NCBI RefSeq assembly: GCF_000382185.1
Contig: NZ_KB907784.1
Location: 3,432,633 to 3,496,632, forward strand
Length of the DNA stretch: 64,000 nucleotides
Source: Bordetella sp. FB-8
GTDB lineage: Bacteria; Pseudomonadota; Gammaproteobacteria; Burkholderiales; Burkholderiaceae_B
Reading direction: 5' to 3'
The stretch's first letter is position 1. Each line of letters begins with the position of its first letter. Made by a program: the position numbers and the translations under genes. Below, piece by piece: positions 45,727 through 56,812 of the stretch. The notes below the pieces were generated by a model. The model saw nothing but the letters and a program-made list of their open reading frames with translations, did not search any database and was not told the DNA's origin.

Positions 45727-45762
45727 CTTATCCTTGCTCGCACAGCAAAAAGACGACCTCGC

Positions 45763-47223
45763 TCAGGCCGTTCCGCCGACGGTCAGGCCGTCCATGCGCA
45801 CGGTAGGCATGCCCACGCCGACAGGCACGCTCTGGCCCTCCTTGCCGCAGGTGCCCACCCCCGAGTCCAGTTTCATGTCATTGCCGATCAGGCTCACACG
45901 ATTCATGGCGTCGGGACCGTTGCCGATCAGGGTGGCACCCTTGACCGGATAGGTAATCTTGCCGTTCTCTATCATGTAGGCTTCAGAAGCCGAAAACACG
46001 AACTTGCCGCTGGTGATGTCCACCTGGCCGCCGCCGAAATTCGCAGCATAAAGACCGCGTTTGACCGAGGCGATGATCTCTTCGGGGGGCGTCGCGCCGG
46101 CCAGCATGTAAGTATTGGTCATGCGCGGCATGGGCAGATGCGCGAAGGATTCGCGGCGGCCGTTGCCGGTAGCGCGCATTTTCATCAAGCGTGCGTTCAG
46201 CGTGTCCTGCATATAGCCGCGCAGGATGCCGTCCTCGATCAACACGGTGTGCTGGGTGGCATTGCCTTCGTCGTCGACATTGAGCGAGCCGCGGCGGCCG
46301 GCGAGCGTGCCGTCGTCGACCACGGTAACGCCCTTGGAAGCCACACGTTCGCCTATGCGGCCGGAAAACACGCTGGAACCCTTGCGGTTGAAATCGCCTT
46401 CCAGGCCGTGGCCCACGGCTTCGTGCAGCAGGATTCCGGGCCAACCCGAACCCAGCACCACCGTCATCTCGCCCGCCGGCGCAGGCCGCGCCTCCAAGTT
46501 GACCATGGCTTCATGCACGGCGCGATTCACGTATTCGCGCAGCACTTCATCGGTGAACATTTCAAGGCCTACACGTCCGCCCCCGCCTCCATGGCCCATT
46601 TCGCGCCGGCCGTCGCGTTCGGCAATCACGGTCAACGACAAGCGCACCAGCGGCCTCACATCCGCGGCCAGCCGACCGTCGCTGCCTGCCACCAGCACCA
46701 CGTCGTACTCGGCGCCCAGGCCCGCCATGACCTGGATCACATGCGGATCGGCCGCGCGGGCCATGCGCTCAATGCGCTCGAGCAGGGCGACTTTCTCCGG
46801 CGCGCTCAGTGTGGCCAAGGGATCGATACTGGCGTAAAGACTGCGGGAATCATCGGGGGGCACCTGGGCCGACACCTTGACCTTGCCCGCGCCGCGCCGC
46901 GCAATGCCGCGCACGGTATGGGCCGCCGACAGCAGTGCTTGCGGCGACAGGCTGTCGGAGTAGGCAAAAGCGGTCTTCTCCCCGCTGATGGCACGCACGC
47001 CCACGCCCTGTCCGATCGAAAAGCTGCCGGTCTTGACGATGCCCTCTTCCAGGCTCCAACCCTCGCTGCGGGTGTACTGGAAATACAGGTCGGCGTAGTC
47101 GACCTTGTGCGCAAAGATCTCCCCCAGCGCCTGAGCGAGGTTGGCCTCGGTCAGACCCCAAGGGTCGAGCAGCAGGGATTTGGCGGTGGCCAGGGAGTGA
47201 ATCGCGGGATCGATGAGTTTCAT
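45763..47223 (-). CDS. tldD: Metalloprotease TldD
   Basis: TldD works with TldE/PmbA in maturing peptides such as microcins and in degrading CcdA-type antitoxins. The 486-residue protein has the zinc motif [18 protein letters not shown] near residue 275, [20 protein letters not shown] and the C-terminal [36 protein letters not shown], all highly conserved. The ATG at 47223 is used; a TTG 15 bases upstream is less likely. The tldE partner is not in the window. Confidence 0.95.
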   Translation of the reverse strand: MKLIDPAIHSLATAKSLLLDPWGLTEANLAQALGEIFAHKVDYADLYFQYTRSEGWSLEEGIVKTGSFSIGQGVGVRAISGEKTAFAYSDSLSPQALLSAAHTVRGIARRGAGKVKVSAQVPPDDSRSLYASIDPLATLSAPEKVALLERIERMARAADPHVIQVMAGLGAEYDVVLVAGSDGRLAADVRPLVRLSLTVIAERDGRREMGHGGGGGRVGLEMFTDEVLREYVNRAVHEAMVNLEARPAPAGEMTVVLGSGWPGILLHEAVGHGLEGDFNRKGSSVFSGRIGERVASKGVTVVDDGTLAGRRGSLNVDDEGNATQHTVLIEDGILRGYMQDTLNARLMKMRATGNGRRESFAHLPMPRMTNTYMLAGATPPEEIIASVKRGLYAANFGGGQVDITSGKFVFSASEAYMIENGKITYPVKGATLIGNGPDAMNRVSLIGNDMKLDSGVGTCGKEGQSVPVGVGMPTVRMDGLTVGGTA

Positions 47224-47313
47224 TCTTACGGTGTACAAAAGTGACGGGCATCCAGCCGCTATGGTACTGCCGATCCGGTTGCGCCGATCACCCCTTGCAA
47301 TCGCGATATCGTC

Positions 47314-47330
47314 CGATATTTAAAATATCG
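47314..47330. promoter_or_regulatory. AT-rich palindrome upstream of the hns-family gene
   Basis: CGATATTT-A-AAATATCG is a perfect 8-bp inverted repeat about 84 bases before the hns-type gene, within an AT-rich stretch (47311-47400) that contrasts with the GC-rich surroundings. It may be a promoter element or an autoregulatory nucleation site for the H-NS protein, which is inference. Confidence 0.4.
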
Positions 47331-47413
47331 CCCGAGAAATAGTCCCGCAAATAAAATAAATAGTATTATCCCGCCACCGAGGCCGCTGAAATTTCATTTC
47401 AAAATCAGAGTTC

Positions 47414-47806
47414 ATGGCCCGCAGACCAACCGAGAAATATATGCCCCGAGTCTCCTACGCCAGCCAGCAGGCGAAAATCGAAAAGGAAATCTCCAAACTG
47501 CAAAAGCAGGCGGCCGCGCTGCATGACAGGCGCCGCAAGCCTGTCATTGCATCCATCGTCAAATCCATGCGCGAATACGGCATCACTCCGGACGATGTCG
47601 CGGCAGCCTACGGTTCGGCCAAATCCGGCCGCGGCGGCAAGCGCAAGGTCGCCGCCGGCCCTAACGGCGCCGCCAAGCGCGCCGTGGCACCCAAGTATCG
47701 CCATCCCCAGACTGGCGAAACCTGGAGCGGCCGCGGCAAGGCCCCCCGCTGGCTGGTGGCCGCCGAAACCGCCGGCGCAGCGCGCGACAGCTTTCTGATC
47801 GCCTGA
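47414..47806 (+). CDS. H-NS family nucleoid protein (BpH3-like)
   Basis: The 130-residue protein has an N-terminal coiled-coil oligomerisation region (KIEKEISKLQKQAAALHDRRRKP) and a C-terminal DNA-binding domain with YRHPQTGETWSGRGKAPRWL, the H-NS family core with its SGRGKAP AT-hook-like loop. A lysine/alanine-rich linker joins them. In Bordetella the homologue BpH3 is an abundant chromatin protein that silences AT-rich DNA. An in-frame ATG at 47441 with GAG before it is an alternative start and may be the true one. A strong terminator follows. Confidence 0.93.
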   Translation: MARRPTEKYMPRVSYASQQAKIEKEISKLQKQAAALHDRRRKPVIASIVKSMREYGITPDDVAAAYGSAKSGRGGKRKVAAGPNGAAKRAVAPKYRHPQTGETWSGRGKAPRWLVAAETAGAARDSFLIA

Positions 47807-47828
47807 TTCCGATTAGCCGGCCGATGGC

Positions 47829-47860
47829 ATGGCGCGCCTCGGGCGCGCCATTTTCATTTT
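47829..47860 (+). terminator. Rho-independent terminator of the hns-family gene
   Basis: ATGGCGCGCC and GGCGCGCCAT form a perfect 10-bp stem with loop TCG (47829-47851), followed by TTTCATTTT. It lies 23 bases after the stop codon. The rest of the gap to pepN (47861-48089) is AT-rich at first and presumably holds the pepN promoter, but no clear -35/-10 pair stood out. Confidence 0.88.
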
Positions 47861-48089
47861 GCTTGCCCTCATATGGGCATTATCTTTTTCAAGGCCGGTG
47901 CATCTGCACGTCAAATAAAAATAAAACCTGGAAGCCTTGATGCAATTAATTCATTTCATAACGTTTTGCGATATTTCGAATACTGCCGATTCCTGCCGGC
48001 CGCCCTCTCATCGCGATGCGCAACCCGAATATCCGAACCCCGGCCCACTACAATAGCCCCATCTCATCGCCGCAAAGAAACAACTCCCC

Positions 48090-50801
48090 ATGCGCACCGA
48101 TACGCCCGTCACCGTCTACCGCAAGGATTACCAACCCTATCCTTACGGCATCCCACAGGTTTCTCTGACCTTCGATCTCGAGCCCGATGCCACCACCGTG
48201 CATTGCGCCATGCAGATCGACCGCCGGCAGGACATCCCGGCCGATACGCCCCTGGAACTGAACGGCGAAGCGCTGGAACTGCTTTCCCTGCACGTTGACG
48301 GCCAGCCTTGGCCGGCGGGCCTCTACACGGTTTCCGAGCACAGCCTGGTCATCCGCGGACTGCCCGCACAGTCCAGGATCGAAACCGTAAGCCGCTGCAA
48401 TCCCGCGGCCAACTCCACGCTCATGGGCCTTTACGTCTCCGGCAATAATTTCTTCACACAATGCGAAGCCGAGGGCTTTCGCCGCATCACCTGGTTCGCC
48501 GACCGCCCCGACGTCATGTCGCGCTACCGCGTCCTGCTTCGCGCTGGTGCCGACTATCCGGTACTGCTATCCAACGGCAACCTGATCGCCGAGCGCGAAC
48601 TGCCCGACGGCCGCCGCGAAGCCGAATGGGAAGATCCCTTTCCCAAGCCCTGCTATCTTTTCGCCCTGGTCGCCGGCAAGCTCACCCTGCGCGAAACCCG
48701 TGCCAGAACGCGCTCCGGACGCGAAGTACTGCTGCAGGTCTACAGCGATCCGGGTTCGGAATCGCGCACCGAATGGGCGCTGCAATCTCTGGTGCACGCC
48801 GTACACTGGGACGAAACCCGCTTCGGCCTGGAACTGGATCTGGACCGCTTCATGGTGGTCGCCGTGCGCGACTTCAATATGGGCGCCATGGAGAACAAAG
48901 GCCTGAATATCTTCAACGCGGCCTATGTGCTCGCCGATGCCGACACGGCCACCGACGCCAACTATGAGGGCATCGAATCGGTCGTCGGCCACGAATATTT
49001 CCACAACTGGACGGGCAACCGCGTCACCTGCCGCGACTGGTTCCAACTAAGCTTGAAGGAAGGCCTCACTGTCTTTCGCGACCAGGAATTCTCCGCCGAC
49101 ATGATGGAGCGCTCGCTTGCGCCGGCAGCGGCGGCAAGCGCCCGCGCGGTCAAGCGCATCGACGATGTGGCTACCCTGCGCGCCGCGCAATTCCCCGAAG
49201 ACGCGGGTCCCATGGCCCACCCCATCCGCCCCGAAAGCTATCAAGAGATCGGCAATTTCTACACCGCCACGGTGTACGAAAAAGGCGCCGAAGTCATCCG
49301 CATGCAACACACGCTGCTGGGCGAAACAGGATTTCGCGCCGGCATGGACGAATACTTCCGCCGCCACGATGGCCAGGCCGTGACCTGCGACGACTTCGTC
49401 GCTGCCATGGAGTCGGTCTATGTTGAACGGCACCCCGGCCGCGATCTGCGGCAGTTCCGCAATTGGTACAGCCAGGCCGGCACGCCGCGCGTAAGCGTGG
49501 CGCTGGGCTACGACCCGGCCGCGCACCGTTGCACCCTGACGCTGACGCAAAGCTGCCCGCCGGTGGGCGTGGAGCGCCGCCCCGGCCAACCGGCCAAGCA
49601 ACCCTTCCACATTCCTTTTGCCGTCGGCCTCATCGACCGCGCCGGCAAGGCCATGCCGCTCACATTGGACGGAAAATCCGCCGCCGGCACCGTGCTGCTG
49701 GAACTGACCGAAGTGCGCCAGCAATGGGTATTCGAAGACATTCCTTCGGCACCAGTGCCTTCGCTCCTGCGTGGCTTCTCGGCGCCGGTCATCGTCGACT
49801 ATGCCTGGACGGACCAAGAGCTGGCTCTGCTCTCGGCCCACGACACCGACGCCTTCGCCCGCTGGGAAGCCGGCCAGGAACTGGCCACGCGGCAGATTCT
49901 GATGCTGGCCCGCCAGCATCAGTCGGGCCGACCCCTGAGCGTGGCCGACGCCTTCATCGACGCCTGGCGCGCTCAGCTGACCGACCCCGACCTGGATGCC
50001 GCCTACCGTGCCCGCACCCTGCTGCTACCATCGGAGAAAACCCTGGCCGAGCGCATGGATCTCATGGATCCGCCGGCACTGGCCGCCGCGCGCGACCATC
50101 TGCGCGCCGAACTGGGCCGGAGCCTAGCCCCGCAGTGGCGAGCCGCCTTCGATTCCAATCAGACCCCGGGGACCTATAGCCCGGCGCCCGGTCCGGCCGG
50201 CATGCGCGCCTTGAAAAATCTGGCTCTGGCCCACCTGATGGCTGCCAAGGTCGAAGGCGCCCAGGCCCTGGCCGAACAGCAGTACGCGCAGGCCGGCAAC
50301 ATGACCGACAGCATGGCTGCGCTCTCGAGCCTTATCAACTACGGAGAAGGCCCGGCCCCGGCTCAAGCGTTGGCGGCTTTTTACGACCGCTGGCAGGACA
50401 ACCCCCTCGTCGTCGATAAATGGTTCACCCTGCAGGCCACCGCGCGCTCCACCGATGTGGCCGCCGTGCGCCTGCTCATGCAGCACCAGGCCTTCACGTT
50501 GCGCAATCCCAACCGCGCCCGTGCGCTGGTGTTCCAGTTCTGCCTGAACAATGCCCGCGGCATGCATGCGGCCAGCGGCCAGGGCTACGCCTACTGGGCC
50601 GACCAGGTCATTGCCCTGGATGGAATGAACCCCGAAATAGCCGCCCGCCTAGCCCGTGCGCTGGACAGCTGGGCGCGCTTCGTACCCACGCTTCGCGGCC
50701 GCATGCAGGAGGCGCTCGAACGCGTCGCCGGCCATCCCGGTCTATCGCGCAACGTGCTGGAAATCGTTTCGAAAGCTTTGGAATTTGCCCCACAGGCATA
50801 G
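48090..50801 (+). CDS. pepN: Aminopeptidase N
   Basis: PepN is a zinc M1 aminopeptidase that clears peptides in the cytoplasm. The 903-residue protein has [12 protein letters not shown] (residues 265-276), the zinc motif HEYFH (301-305) with the second ligand Glu in [11 protein letters not shown], and the long C-terminal helical domain typical of the E. coli-like form. The start at 48090 matches [19 protein letters not shown], the family opening. The fbp gene starts only 10 bases after its stop, so they may be co-transcribed. Confidence 0.96.
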   Translation: MRTDTPVTVYRKDYQPYPYGIPQVSLTFDLEPDATTVHCAMQIDRRQDIPADTPLELNGEALELLSLHVDGQPWPAGLYTVSEHSLVIRGLPAQSRIETVSRCNPAANSTLMGLYVSGNNFFTQCEAEGFRRITWFADRPDVMSRYRVLLRAGADYPVLLSNGNLIAERELPDGRREAEWEDPFPKPCYLFALVAGKLTLRETRARTRSGREVLLQVYSDPGSESRTEWALQSLVHAVHWDETRFGLELDLDRFMVVAVRDFNMGAMENKGLNIFNAAYVLADADTATDANYEGIESVVGHEYFHNWTGNRVTCRDWFQLSLKEGLTVFRDQEFSADMMERSLAPAAAASARAVKRIDDVATLRAAQFPEDAGPMAHPIRPESYQEIGNFYTATVYEKGAEVIRMQHTLLGETGFRAGMDEYFRRHDGQAVTCDDFVAAMESVYVERHPGRDLRQFRNWYSQAGTPRVSVALGYDPAAHRCTLTLTQSCPPVGVERRPGQPAKQPFHIPFAVGLIDRAGKAMPLTLDGKSAAGTVLLELTEVRQQWVFEDIPSAPVPSLLRGFSAPVIVDYAWTDQELALLSAHDTDAFARWEAGQELATRQILMLARQHQSGRPLSVADAFIDAWRAQLTDPDLDAAYRARTLLLPSEKTLAERMDLMDPPALAAARDHLRAELGRSLAPQWRAAFDSNQTPGTYSPAPGPAGMRALKNLALAHLMAAKVEGAQALAEQQYAQAGNMTDSMAALSSLINYGEGPAPAQALAAFYDRWQDNPLVVDKWFTLQATARSTDVAAVRLLMQHQAFTLRNPNRARALVFQFCLNNARGMHAASGQGYAYWADQVIALDGMNPEIAARLARALDSWARFVPTLRGRMQEALERVAGHPGLSRNVLEIVSKALEFAPQA

Positions 50802-50811
50802 GAATCCGCTC

Positions 50812-51837
50812 ATGAAGAAAAAGACCCTCACGCAATACCTGGTCGAACAGCAACGTTCGGCCCAGGCGATCTCGTCAGAGCTGCGCCTGCTCATCGAAGT
50901 GGTGGCGCGCGCCTGCAAGAGCATCAGCCATGCCGTGGGCAAAGGCGCGTTGGGCGGCGTGCTGGGCGCGCTCGAATCCGAAAACGTCCAGGGGGAAGTA
51001 CAGAAAAAGCTGGACGTACTATCCAACGAGATCCTGCTCGAAGCCAACGAATGGGGCGGCCACCTCGCCGCCATGGCATCCGAGGAAATGGAAACCCTTC
51101 ACGCCATCCCCAACCGCTACCCCAAGGGCGAATACCTGCTGCTGTTCGATCCTCTGGACGGCTCGTCGAACATCGACGTGAACGTGTCGATCGGCACGAT
51201 CTTCTCGGTGCTCAAGGCGCCGCACGGCCTGGGTCAGGAGATCGTCGAGAACGACTTCCTGCAGCCCGGCACCGCACAAGTGGCCGCCGGATATGCCGTC
51301 TACGGTCCGCAGACCATGCTGGTGCTCACCATCGGCCAGGGCGCAGTGGGCTTTACGCTTGACCGCGAAATGGGTTCGTGGGTGATGACGCAGGAAAAAT
51401 ACGAGATCCCCGAAGACACCAAGGAATTCGCCATCAATATGTCCAACATGCGTCACTGGGCCCCCCCCATGAAGCACTATATCGACGATTGCCTGGCTGG
51501 CAAGACGGGTCCGCTGGGCAAGGACTACAACATGCGCTGGATCGCTTCCATGGTGGCGGACGTGCATCGCGTACTCACCCGCGGCGGGATTTTCATGTAT
51601 CCCTGGGATTCGCGCGAGCCGTCCAAGCCCGGCAAACTGCGCCTGATGTACGAAGCCAATCCCATGAGCTTCCTGGTGGAGCAAGCCGGCGGCGTGTCGA
51701 TCACCGGCACGCAGCGCATCATGGAAGTGCAGCCCGAAAAACTGCACCAGCGCGTCAGCGTAATCCTGGGTTCGAAGAACGAAGTCGAACGCGTGGCCAA
51801 GTACCACGCCGAACAAGGCTGGGAGGCGACGCCATGA
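50812..51837 (+). CDS. fbp: Fructose-1,6-bisphosphatase class 1
   Basis: Fbp splits phosphate from fructose 1,6-bisphosphate in gluconeogenesis. The 341-residue protein has the metal site [20 protein letters not shown] (near residue 113), the EMGSWVMTQ region, [17 protein letters not shown] and the C-terminal [21 protein letters not shown]. The ATG at 50812 agrees with the family; the longer frame runs through pepN. A small gene of unknown role overlaps its stop by four bases. Confidence 0.96.
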   Translation: MKKKTLTQYLVEQQRSAQAISSELRLLIEVVARACKSISHAVGKGALGGVLGALESENVQGEVQKKLDVLSNEILLEANEWGGHLAAMASEEMETLHAIPNRYPKGEYLLLFDPLDGSSNIDVNVSIGTIFSVLKAPHGLGQEIVENDFLQPGTAQVAAGYAVYGPQTMLVLTIGQGAVGFTLDREMGSWVMTQEKYEIPEDTKEFAINMSNMRHWAPPMKHYIDDCLAGKTGPLGKDYNMRWIASMVADVHRVLTRGGIFMYPWDSREPSKPGKLRLMYEANPMSFLVEQAGGVSITGTQRIMEVQPEKLHQRVSVILGSKNEVERVAKYHAEQGWEATP

Positions 51838-52115
51838 CAATGAAGAAGTTCGACCTTGCAAAGAACAAGGCACTCAAGCTGACCAACGCGTTGAAGCAGA
51901 CGCATTCGGATCGTTTCGGTAAAAGCGCAGCTTCTGCCGAAACGGCCCCCGATCGGCGCGAGCAGCGCCTTCAGGATCAGGCCAAGGGGCTTGTTTCCTT
52001 TGCCTGCAAGCTCGACAGCAAGCTTGTGGCTCAATTGCGGGAGCGGGCCGCCGGGCATCCCGAAGGCATGAACGGGCTTCTGGATGAGTTGCTACGCGCG
52101 GCTTTGGCGGCTTGA
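51834..52115 (+). CDS. Small hypothetical protein with RHH-like C terminus
   Basis: I do not recognise this 93-residue protein. The N-terminal half is basic ([20 protein letters not shown]). The C-terminal part, [20 protein letters not shown] then [15 protein letters not shown], has the strand-helix-turn-helix order of a ribbon-helix-helix DNA-binding fold, as found in small antitoxins and repressors. It starts inside the fbp stop (ATGA), so it is translated with fbp; an ATG six bases further in is an alternative start. No toxin-like partner follows; thrC converges 65 bases away. Function not assigned. Confidence 0.65.
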   Translation: MTMKKFDLAKNKALKLTNALKQTHSDRFGKSAASAETAPDRREQRLQDQAKGLVSFACKLDSKLVAQLRERAAGHPEGMNGLLDELLRAALAA

Positions 52116-52133
52116 TCGCTTAATCGGTTTCCG

Positions 52134-52170
52134 TGCCGGCCATGGGACCCGAAAGGCTGCCTGGCCGGCA
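52134..52170. terminator. Inverted repeat between convergent genes
   Basis: TGCCGGCCA (52134-52142) and TGGCCGGCA (52162-52170) are perfect 9-base arms with a 19-base loop, filling the gap between the small fbp-coupled gene and thrC. There is no long T run. It could end transcripts from both sides. Confidence 0.5.
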
Positions 52171-52180
52171 TCTTGAAAAC

Positions 52181-53590
52181 TCAAAACTTCGCGTGCTTTT
52201 CAAGAAACTCCCGCACCCGATTTGCATCGCAATCCATCACTTGGACGCGCTGCGGCAGCGCCTCCAAACCTGCCAACTCAGGTGGCACGGGCGCAGGACG
52301 GCCAATGGCCTGCTGGATGGTTTCGGAGAACTTGGCCGGCAGCGCGGTTTCAAGCACCAGCATGGGTATGCCGGACTCGACATACCGGGCCGCCACCGTC
52401 ACGCCATCGGCCGTATGCGGATCCATCAGCACGCCCTTGGACTCGAACGTGGAGCGGATGGTGTCCAGACGATCCGCATGGCTGCTCTTGCCCGCCACGA
52501 AACCGAACTCGGACTCGAAGCGCGGGCGTTCGGCCGACAGATCGAAGCGGCCTGTCTTTACCATCTGGGCCCACAGTGCCTTGACCCGATTGCCGTCCTG
52601 GCCCACCAGGTCGTAGACGAAGCGCTCGAAATTCGAGGCGCGCGAGATGTCCATCGATGGACTGGAGGTGGCATAGGTCTGCTCGGGGCCCCGCGGACTG
52701 TAGACGCCTGTACGGAAGAACTCTTCGAGCACGTTGTTCTCGTTGGTGGCCAGCACCAGGCGACGCACCGGCAAGCCCATGCTGCGAGCGATATGGCCCG
52801 ACAGGATATTGCCGAAATTGCCCGAAGGCACCGTGAACGATACTTGTTGTCCCGGTCCGCGGGTGGCGCGCAGCCAGCCCCAGAAGTAGTAGACCACCTG
52901 CGCTGCGATGCGTGCCCAATTGATGGAATTGACTGCGCCCAGACGCATATGGCTCTTGAATTCCAGGTCGCCGGCCAGCGTCTTGACGATGTCCTGCGCT
53001 TGATCGAATACGCCGCGCACGGCGATGTTGTAGATGTTATGGTCCTGCAACGAATACATCTGCGCGCGCTGAAAGGCGCTCATGCGGCCGTGCGGCGACA
53101 GCATGAACACGGCAACGCCTTTCTTGCCGCGCAGCGCGTATTCGGCGGCCGACCCGGTATCGCCCGAAGTCGCCCCAAGAATGTTCAGCGTGGCGCCGCG
53201 CTTGCCCAGCACGTATTCGAAGGCCTGGCCCAGGAACTGCATGGCCATGTCCTTAAAGGCCAGCGTCGGGCCTTCGGACAAGCCCAGCAGCGCCATCGAG
53301 CCGTCGAGCGGTTTCAAAGGAACAATATCGGCGCTCTTGAAGCTGGAGGGCTGATACGCTGCGCGCGTCAGCCGGCGCAGATCTTCGGGCGCGATATCGG
53401 AAACGAAGCGCGACAAGACCTCGAACGCCAGGTCGGCATAGGCCAGCCCGCGCCAGGACTCCAGGGTCGCTGCGTCGATGCGGGGCAATGCCTGCGGCAC
53501 GGCCAGACCGCCGTCGGGCGCCAGCCCTTCAAGCAGAATGTCGGAGAACGCCTGCGGCGCCATGCCGCCTCGGGTAGATACGTAATTCAT
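52181..53590 (-). CDS. thrC: Threonine synthase
   Basis: ThrC converts O-phosphohomoserine to threonine with pyridoxal phosphate. The 469-residue protein is the longer bacterial/fungal form, with the PLP lysine at residue 113 in PTLAFKDMAMQFL, the ILGATSGDTGSAAE block and the phosphate-binding VPSGNFGNILSGHIA. Its ATG at 53590 shares one base with the hom stop (TGATG), so translation is coupled. It is the last gene of alaC-hom-thrC. Confidence 0.96.
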   Translation of the reverse strand: MNYVSTRGGMAPQAFSDILLEGLAPDGGLAVPQALPRIDAATLESWRGLAYADLAFEVLSRFVSDIAPEDLRRLTRAAYQPSSFKSADIVPLKPLDGSMALLGLSEGPTLAFKDMAMQFLGQAFEYVLGKRGATLNILGATSGDTGSAAEYALRGKKGVAVFMLSPHGRMSAFQRAQMYSLQDHNIYNIAVRGVFDQAQDIVKTLAGDLEFKSHMRLGAVNSINWARIAAQVVYYFWGWLRATRGPGQQVSFTVPSGNFGNILSGHIARSMGLPVRRLVLATNENNVLEEFFRTGVYSPRGPEQTYATSSPSMDISRASNFERFVYDLVGQDGNRVKALWAQMVKTGRFDLSAERPRFESEFGFVAGKSSHADRLDTIRSTFESKGVLMDPHTADGVTVAARYVESGIPMLVLETALPAKFSETIQQAIGRPAPVPPELAGLEALPQRVQVMDCDANRVREFLEKHAKF

Positions 53591-54933
53591 CACTGAAGGT
53601 TTTCCATGCGCAGGCGCGTGACCTTGGAACGGACAAACGATAGCGTTTCGATGGCGCAGATCGCCTCGTTGACCTTGCCTTCGACGGCTTCGTGCGTGAG
53701 AAAGATGATGTCGGCCCCGCCGATATGCGAAGGCTGCTGGAGCATCGAGCCGATGGAAATGCCCCGGTCGGCCAGGATGCGGGCGATGTCGGCCAGCACC
53801 CCAGGGACGTCATCCACCCGCAGGCGCAGATAATACGAAGTGCGCACCTGGTCCATGGGCAGGATGGCCAGGTCCGACATGGCATCGGGCTGGAAAGCCA
53901 GGTGCGGCACGCGGTTGCCCGGATCGGCCGTATGCAGGCGCGTAATATCGACCAGATCGGCCACCACGGCCGAGGCTGTCGGCTCCTCCCCCGCTCCCTG
54001 GCCGTAATACAAGGTAGGGCCTACGGCATCGCCGTACACCAGCACGGCGTTCATGGCACCCTCGACGTTGGCCAGCAGCTTGTCCGCCGGCACCAGCGCG
54101 GGATGCACGCGCAGCTCGATGCCTTCGGCGCGTCGGCGCGTGATGCCCAGCAATTTGATGCGGTAGCCCAGCCGTTCGGCGTGAGCGATGTCCACGCCCT
54201 CCAGTTTGGAAATTCCTTCGATATAGGCCTTATCGAACTGCACCGGCACGCCGAAGGCCAGCGAGGCCAACAACGTCAGCTTGTGCGCCGCGTCCACACC
54301 CTCGACATCGAAGGTCGGATCGGCTTCGGCATAGCCCAGCCGCTGCGCCTCGGCCAGCACCTGGTCGAACGGCAGCCCGCGCGCGCGCATCTCGGACAGG
54401 ATGAAGTTGGTTGTGCCGTTGATGATGCCGGCCAGCCATTGGATCCGATTGGCAGTCAAGCCCTCGCGTATAGCCTTGATGATGGGAACGCCGCCGGCCA
54501 CCGCCGCCTCGAACGCCACCATCACGCCGCGCCTGGACGCCGCGGCAAAAATCTCGTTGCCGTGCTTGGCCAGAAGCGCCTTGTTGGCCGTGACCACATG
54601 CTTGCCATTGGCGATGGCCTCAAGCACCAATTCGCGCGCCAGCGTATCGCCACCAATCAATTCGACCACGATGTCGATCTCGGGATCGCGCACAAGACCG
54701 AACGCGTCGGTGGACACCGGTACGGCCTCGCCCACCTTGCTGCGAGCCTTGGCCATGTCGCGCACGGCCACGCGCGCAACTTCGATGCGCCGACCTGCAC
54801 GCCGGGCGATTTCCTCGGCGTTGCGCGCCAGCACGGTCCAGGTGCCGCCGCCTACCACGCCCAAGCCTACCAGGCCCACCCTCATCGGACCCATCGCCTC
54901 GACGTTTGCGTCGTGCTTGCTCGGATTTGTCAT
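53590..54933 (-). CDS. hom: Homoserine dehydrogenase
   Basis: Hom reduces aspartate semialdehyde to homoserine for threonine and methionine synthesis. The 447-residue protein has an NAD(P)-binding [13 protein letters not shown] near the N terminus (residues 19-31), the catalytic region [22 protein letters not shown] with [11 protein letters not shown], and a C-terminal ACT domain (about 365-440, [23 protein letters not shown]) used for feedback control by threonine. It overlaps alaC by four bases and thrC by one. Confidence 0.96.
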   Translation of the reverse strand: MTNPSKHDANVEAMGPMRVGLVGLGVVGGGTWTVLARNAEEIARRAGRRIEVARVAVRDMAKARSKVGEAVPVSTDAFGLVRDPEIDIVVELIGGDTLARELVLEAIANGKHVVTANKALLAKHGNEIFAAASRRGVMVAFEAAVAGGVPIIKAIREGLTANRIQWLAGIINGTTNFILSEMRARGLPFDQVLAEAQRLGYAEADPTFDVEGVDAAHKLTLLASLAFGVPVQFDKAYIEGISKLEGVDIAHAERLGYRIKLLGITRRRAEGIELRVHPALVPADKLLANVEGAMNAVLVYGDAVGPTLYYGQGAGEEPTASAVVADLVDITRLHTADPGNRVPHLAFQPDAMSDLAILPMDQVRTSYYLRLRVDDVPGVLADIARILADRGISIGSMLQQPSHIGGADIIFLTHEAVEGKVNEAICAIETLSFVRSKVTRLRMENLQ

Positions 54934-56159
54934 TTCAGCAGACCGTCCTTGCGAAACATCTCTTTGATGCCGCGAACCGCCTGGCGCGTGCGCTGCTCGT
55001 TTTCGATCAGGGCGAAGCGCACGTATTCATCGCCGTATTCGCCGAAACCAATGCCCGGCGATACCGCAACCTTGGCGTCGGCCAGCACACGCTTGGCAAA
55101 TTCCAATGAACCCATTGCGCGGTAAGGCTCGGGAATTCGCGCCCATATATACATCGAGGCCTTGGGAATATCGACGTTCCAGCCCGCCTCGATCAGTCCC
55201 TTGGCCAGTACGTCACGGCGGCTCTGGTATTGCGCCACGATCTCGCTGACGCAGTCCTGCGGACCGTCCAGCGCGGCGATCGAGGCTACCTGGATGGGCG
55301 TGAAGGTGCCGTAATCGTGATAGCTCTTGATGCGCGCCAGCGCGCCAACCAGTTCGCGGTTGCCCACCATGTAGCCGATGCGCCAGCCGGCCATGTTGTA
55401 GCTCTTGCTCATGGTGAAGAACTCGACGGCCACGTCGCGAGCCCCCGGCACCTGCATGATGGAAGGCGCTACATAGCCATCGAAGCAAATGTCAGCATAG
55501 GCTAGGTCGTGCACCACCAGGATGTCGTGCTCCTTGGCCAGCGCGACCACGCGCTCGAAGAAGGACAGGTCCACGCACTGCGCCGTCGGATTGCTCGGAA
55601 AGCCCAGGATCATCATCTTGGGCTTGGGAATCGACTCGCGCACCGCGCGCTCGAGTTCGTCGAAGAAATCCACGCCCGGCGTCATGCGTACCGAGCGGAT
55701 GTTTGCGCCCGCAATCACCGCGCCGTAGATGTGGATGGGATAACTGGGATTGGGCACCAACACCGTGTCGCCGCGGTCCAGCGTGGCCAGCATCAAGTGG
55801 GCCAGGCCTTCCTTTGAGCCGATCGTGACAATGGCCTCGGAGTCCGGATCGAACTCGACCGCGTAGCGGCGCTGATACCAATCACATATGGCCTTGCGCA
55901 GACGCGGAATACCCTTGGAAACCGAGTAGCCGTGCGTGGTGGGCCGCAGCGTGGCCTCGACCATTTTGTCGACGATATGCTGAGGCGTAGCGCCGTCGGG
56001 GTTGCCCATGGACATGTCGATGATGTCCTCGCCGCGCCGCCGCGCGGCCATCTTGAGTTCGGCCGTGATGTTGAACACATAAGGCGGCAGGCGCTCGATG
56101 CGGGTGAACTGGCGCGCGGGTCTTTCCGCATTTTTGTCAACGGCACTCACGGCGGGCAT
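54930..56159 (-). CDS. alaC: AlaC-type pyridoxal-phosphate aminotransferase
   Basis: The 409-residue class I aminotransferase has the PLP lysine at residue 252 in [15 protein letters not shown], the Asn-Pro region GFPSNPTAQ and the [14 protein letters not shown] motif. It resembles E. coli AlaC, which makes alanine from pyruvate and glutamate. Its place ahead of hom and thrC, seen across beta-proteobacteria, suggests a transamination linked to aspartate-family synthesis. AAGGA directly abuts the ATG, an unusually short spacing, but no other start fits. Confidence 0.9.
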   Translation of the reverse strand: MPAVSAVDKNAERPARQFTRIERLPPYVFNITAELKMAARRRGEDIIDMSMGNPDGATPQHIVDKMVEATLRPTTHGYSVSKGIPRLRKAICDWYQRRYAVEFDPDSEAIVTIGSKEGLAHLMLATLDRGDTVLVPNPSYPIHIYGAVIAGANIRSVRMTPGVDFFDELERAVRESIPKPKMMILGFPSNPTAQCVDLSFFERVVALAKEHDILVVHDLAYADICFDGYVAPSIMQVPGARDVAVEFFTMSKSYNMAGWRIGYMVGNRELVGALARIKSYHDYGTFTPIQVASIAALDGPQDCVSEIVAQYQSRRDVLAKGLIEAGWNVDIPKASMYIWARIPEPYRAMGSLEFAKRVLADAKVAVSPGIGFGEYGDEYVRFALIENEQRTRQAVRGIKEMFRKDGLLK

Positions 56160-56326
56160 TCCTTAGTTGGAGATAAGCTGGGAAACTTTGTAATCTAGCA
56201 GCAACGTCGCAGTGCAGCAAATGAACTGCATCCGTCCCTCACCCTGTAGGCGCCATGCAACAATGCCGCCATCACGATGCGCTATGATCGAAGCGACCAG
56301 CCTGCATTTCACCGAAGCTGAGCATA

Positions 56327-56812
56327 TTGAAACTACATACTAATCCCGCGACGACGCTCAACACCGTCACCGCTTACGGCCTTGACTACATCGAGGTCAA
56401 CCAGGTCCGCTTTTCCCACGCAGTCGCTTTCGGTCCTGAGGGCGCCGTCACTGAATGGCCCGTAGCATCCGCGGCCGACATAAGCTGTGCTCTTCTCGAG
56501 CAAGCCGCCGGCCTGTCCCGAGCGTTGCGCGACCCACTGGCCTTTCTCGACGACCCCGAGTCCACCGCCTCGGGCGGGCTGTCCCTCGCCCGCTCGCCCA
56601 ACGCGCCCGAAGTGCTGCTGGTCGGCACCGGCGCGCGCCAGAAAATGTTATCTCCCGCCATCCTTCGCCCGCTGCTGGCCGCCGGCGTAGGCATCGAGGT
56701 AATGGACACCCAGGCCGCGGCACGCACCTACAACATCCTCATGGCAGAAGGCCGCCGCGTCGTCGCCGCACTTTTGCCCCCCAACGAATCCCTCCAAGGA
56801 GCAAGCGACTGA
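56327..56812 (+). CDS. Mth938-like domain (DUF498/NDUFAF3-like) protein
   Basis: The 161-residue protein belongs to the Mth938/NDUFAF3-like family (HTNPATTLNTVTAYGLDYIEVNQ, PEVLLVGTGARQKML and GVGIEVMDTQAAARTYNILMAEGRRVVAALL). Mitochondrial relatives help assemble respiratory complex I; the bacterial role is unknown. It starts at TTG (56327) with GAG seven bases upstream; no ATG lies nearby and the family sequence begins here. A plus-strand TATGAT (56283-56288) may be its -10 box. The peroxiredoxin gene shares a base with its stop. Confidence 0.85.
   Translation: MKLHTNPATTLNTVTAYGLDYIEVNQVRFSHAVAFGPEGAVTEWPVASAADISCALLEQAAGLSRALRDPLAFLDDPESTASGGLSLARSPNAPEVLLVGTGARQKMLSPAILRPLLAAGVGIEVMDTQAAARTYNILMAEGRRVVAALLPPNESLQGASD

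Noticed and set aside
56160..56326. Threonine-type attenuator before alaC-hom-thrC
   Set aside because: No short frame with Thr/Ile runs and no terminator hairpin was found in the divergent gap.
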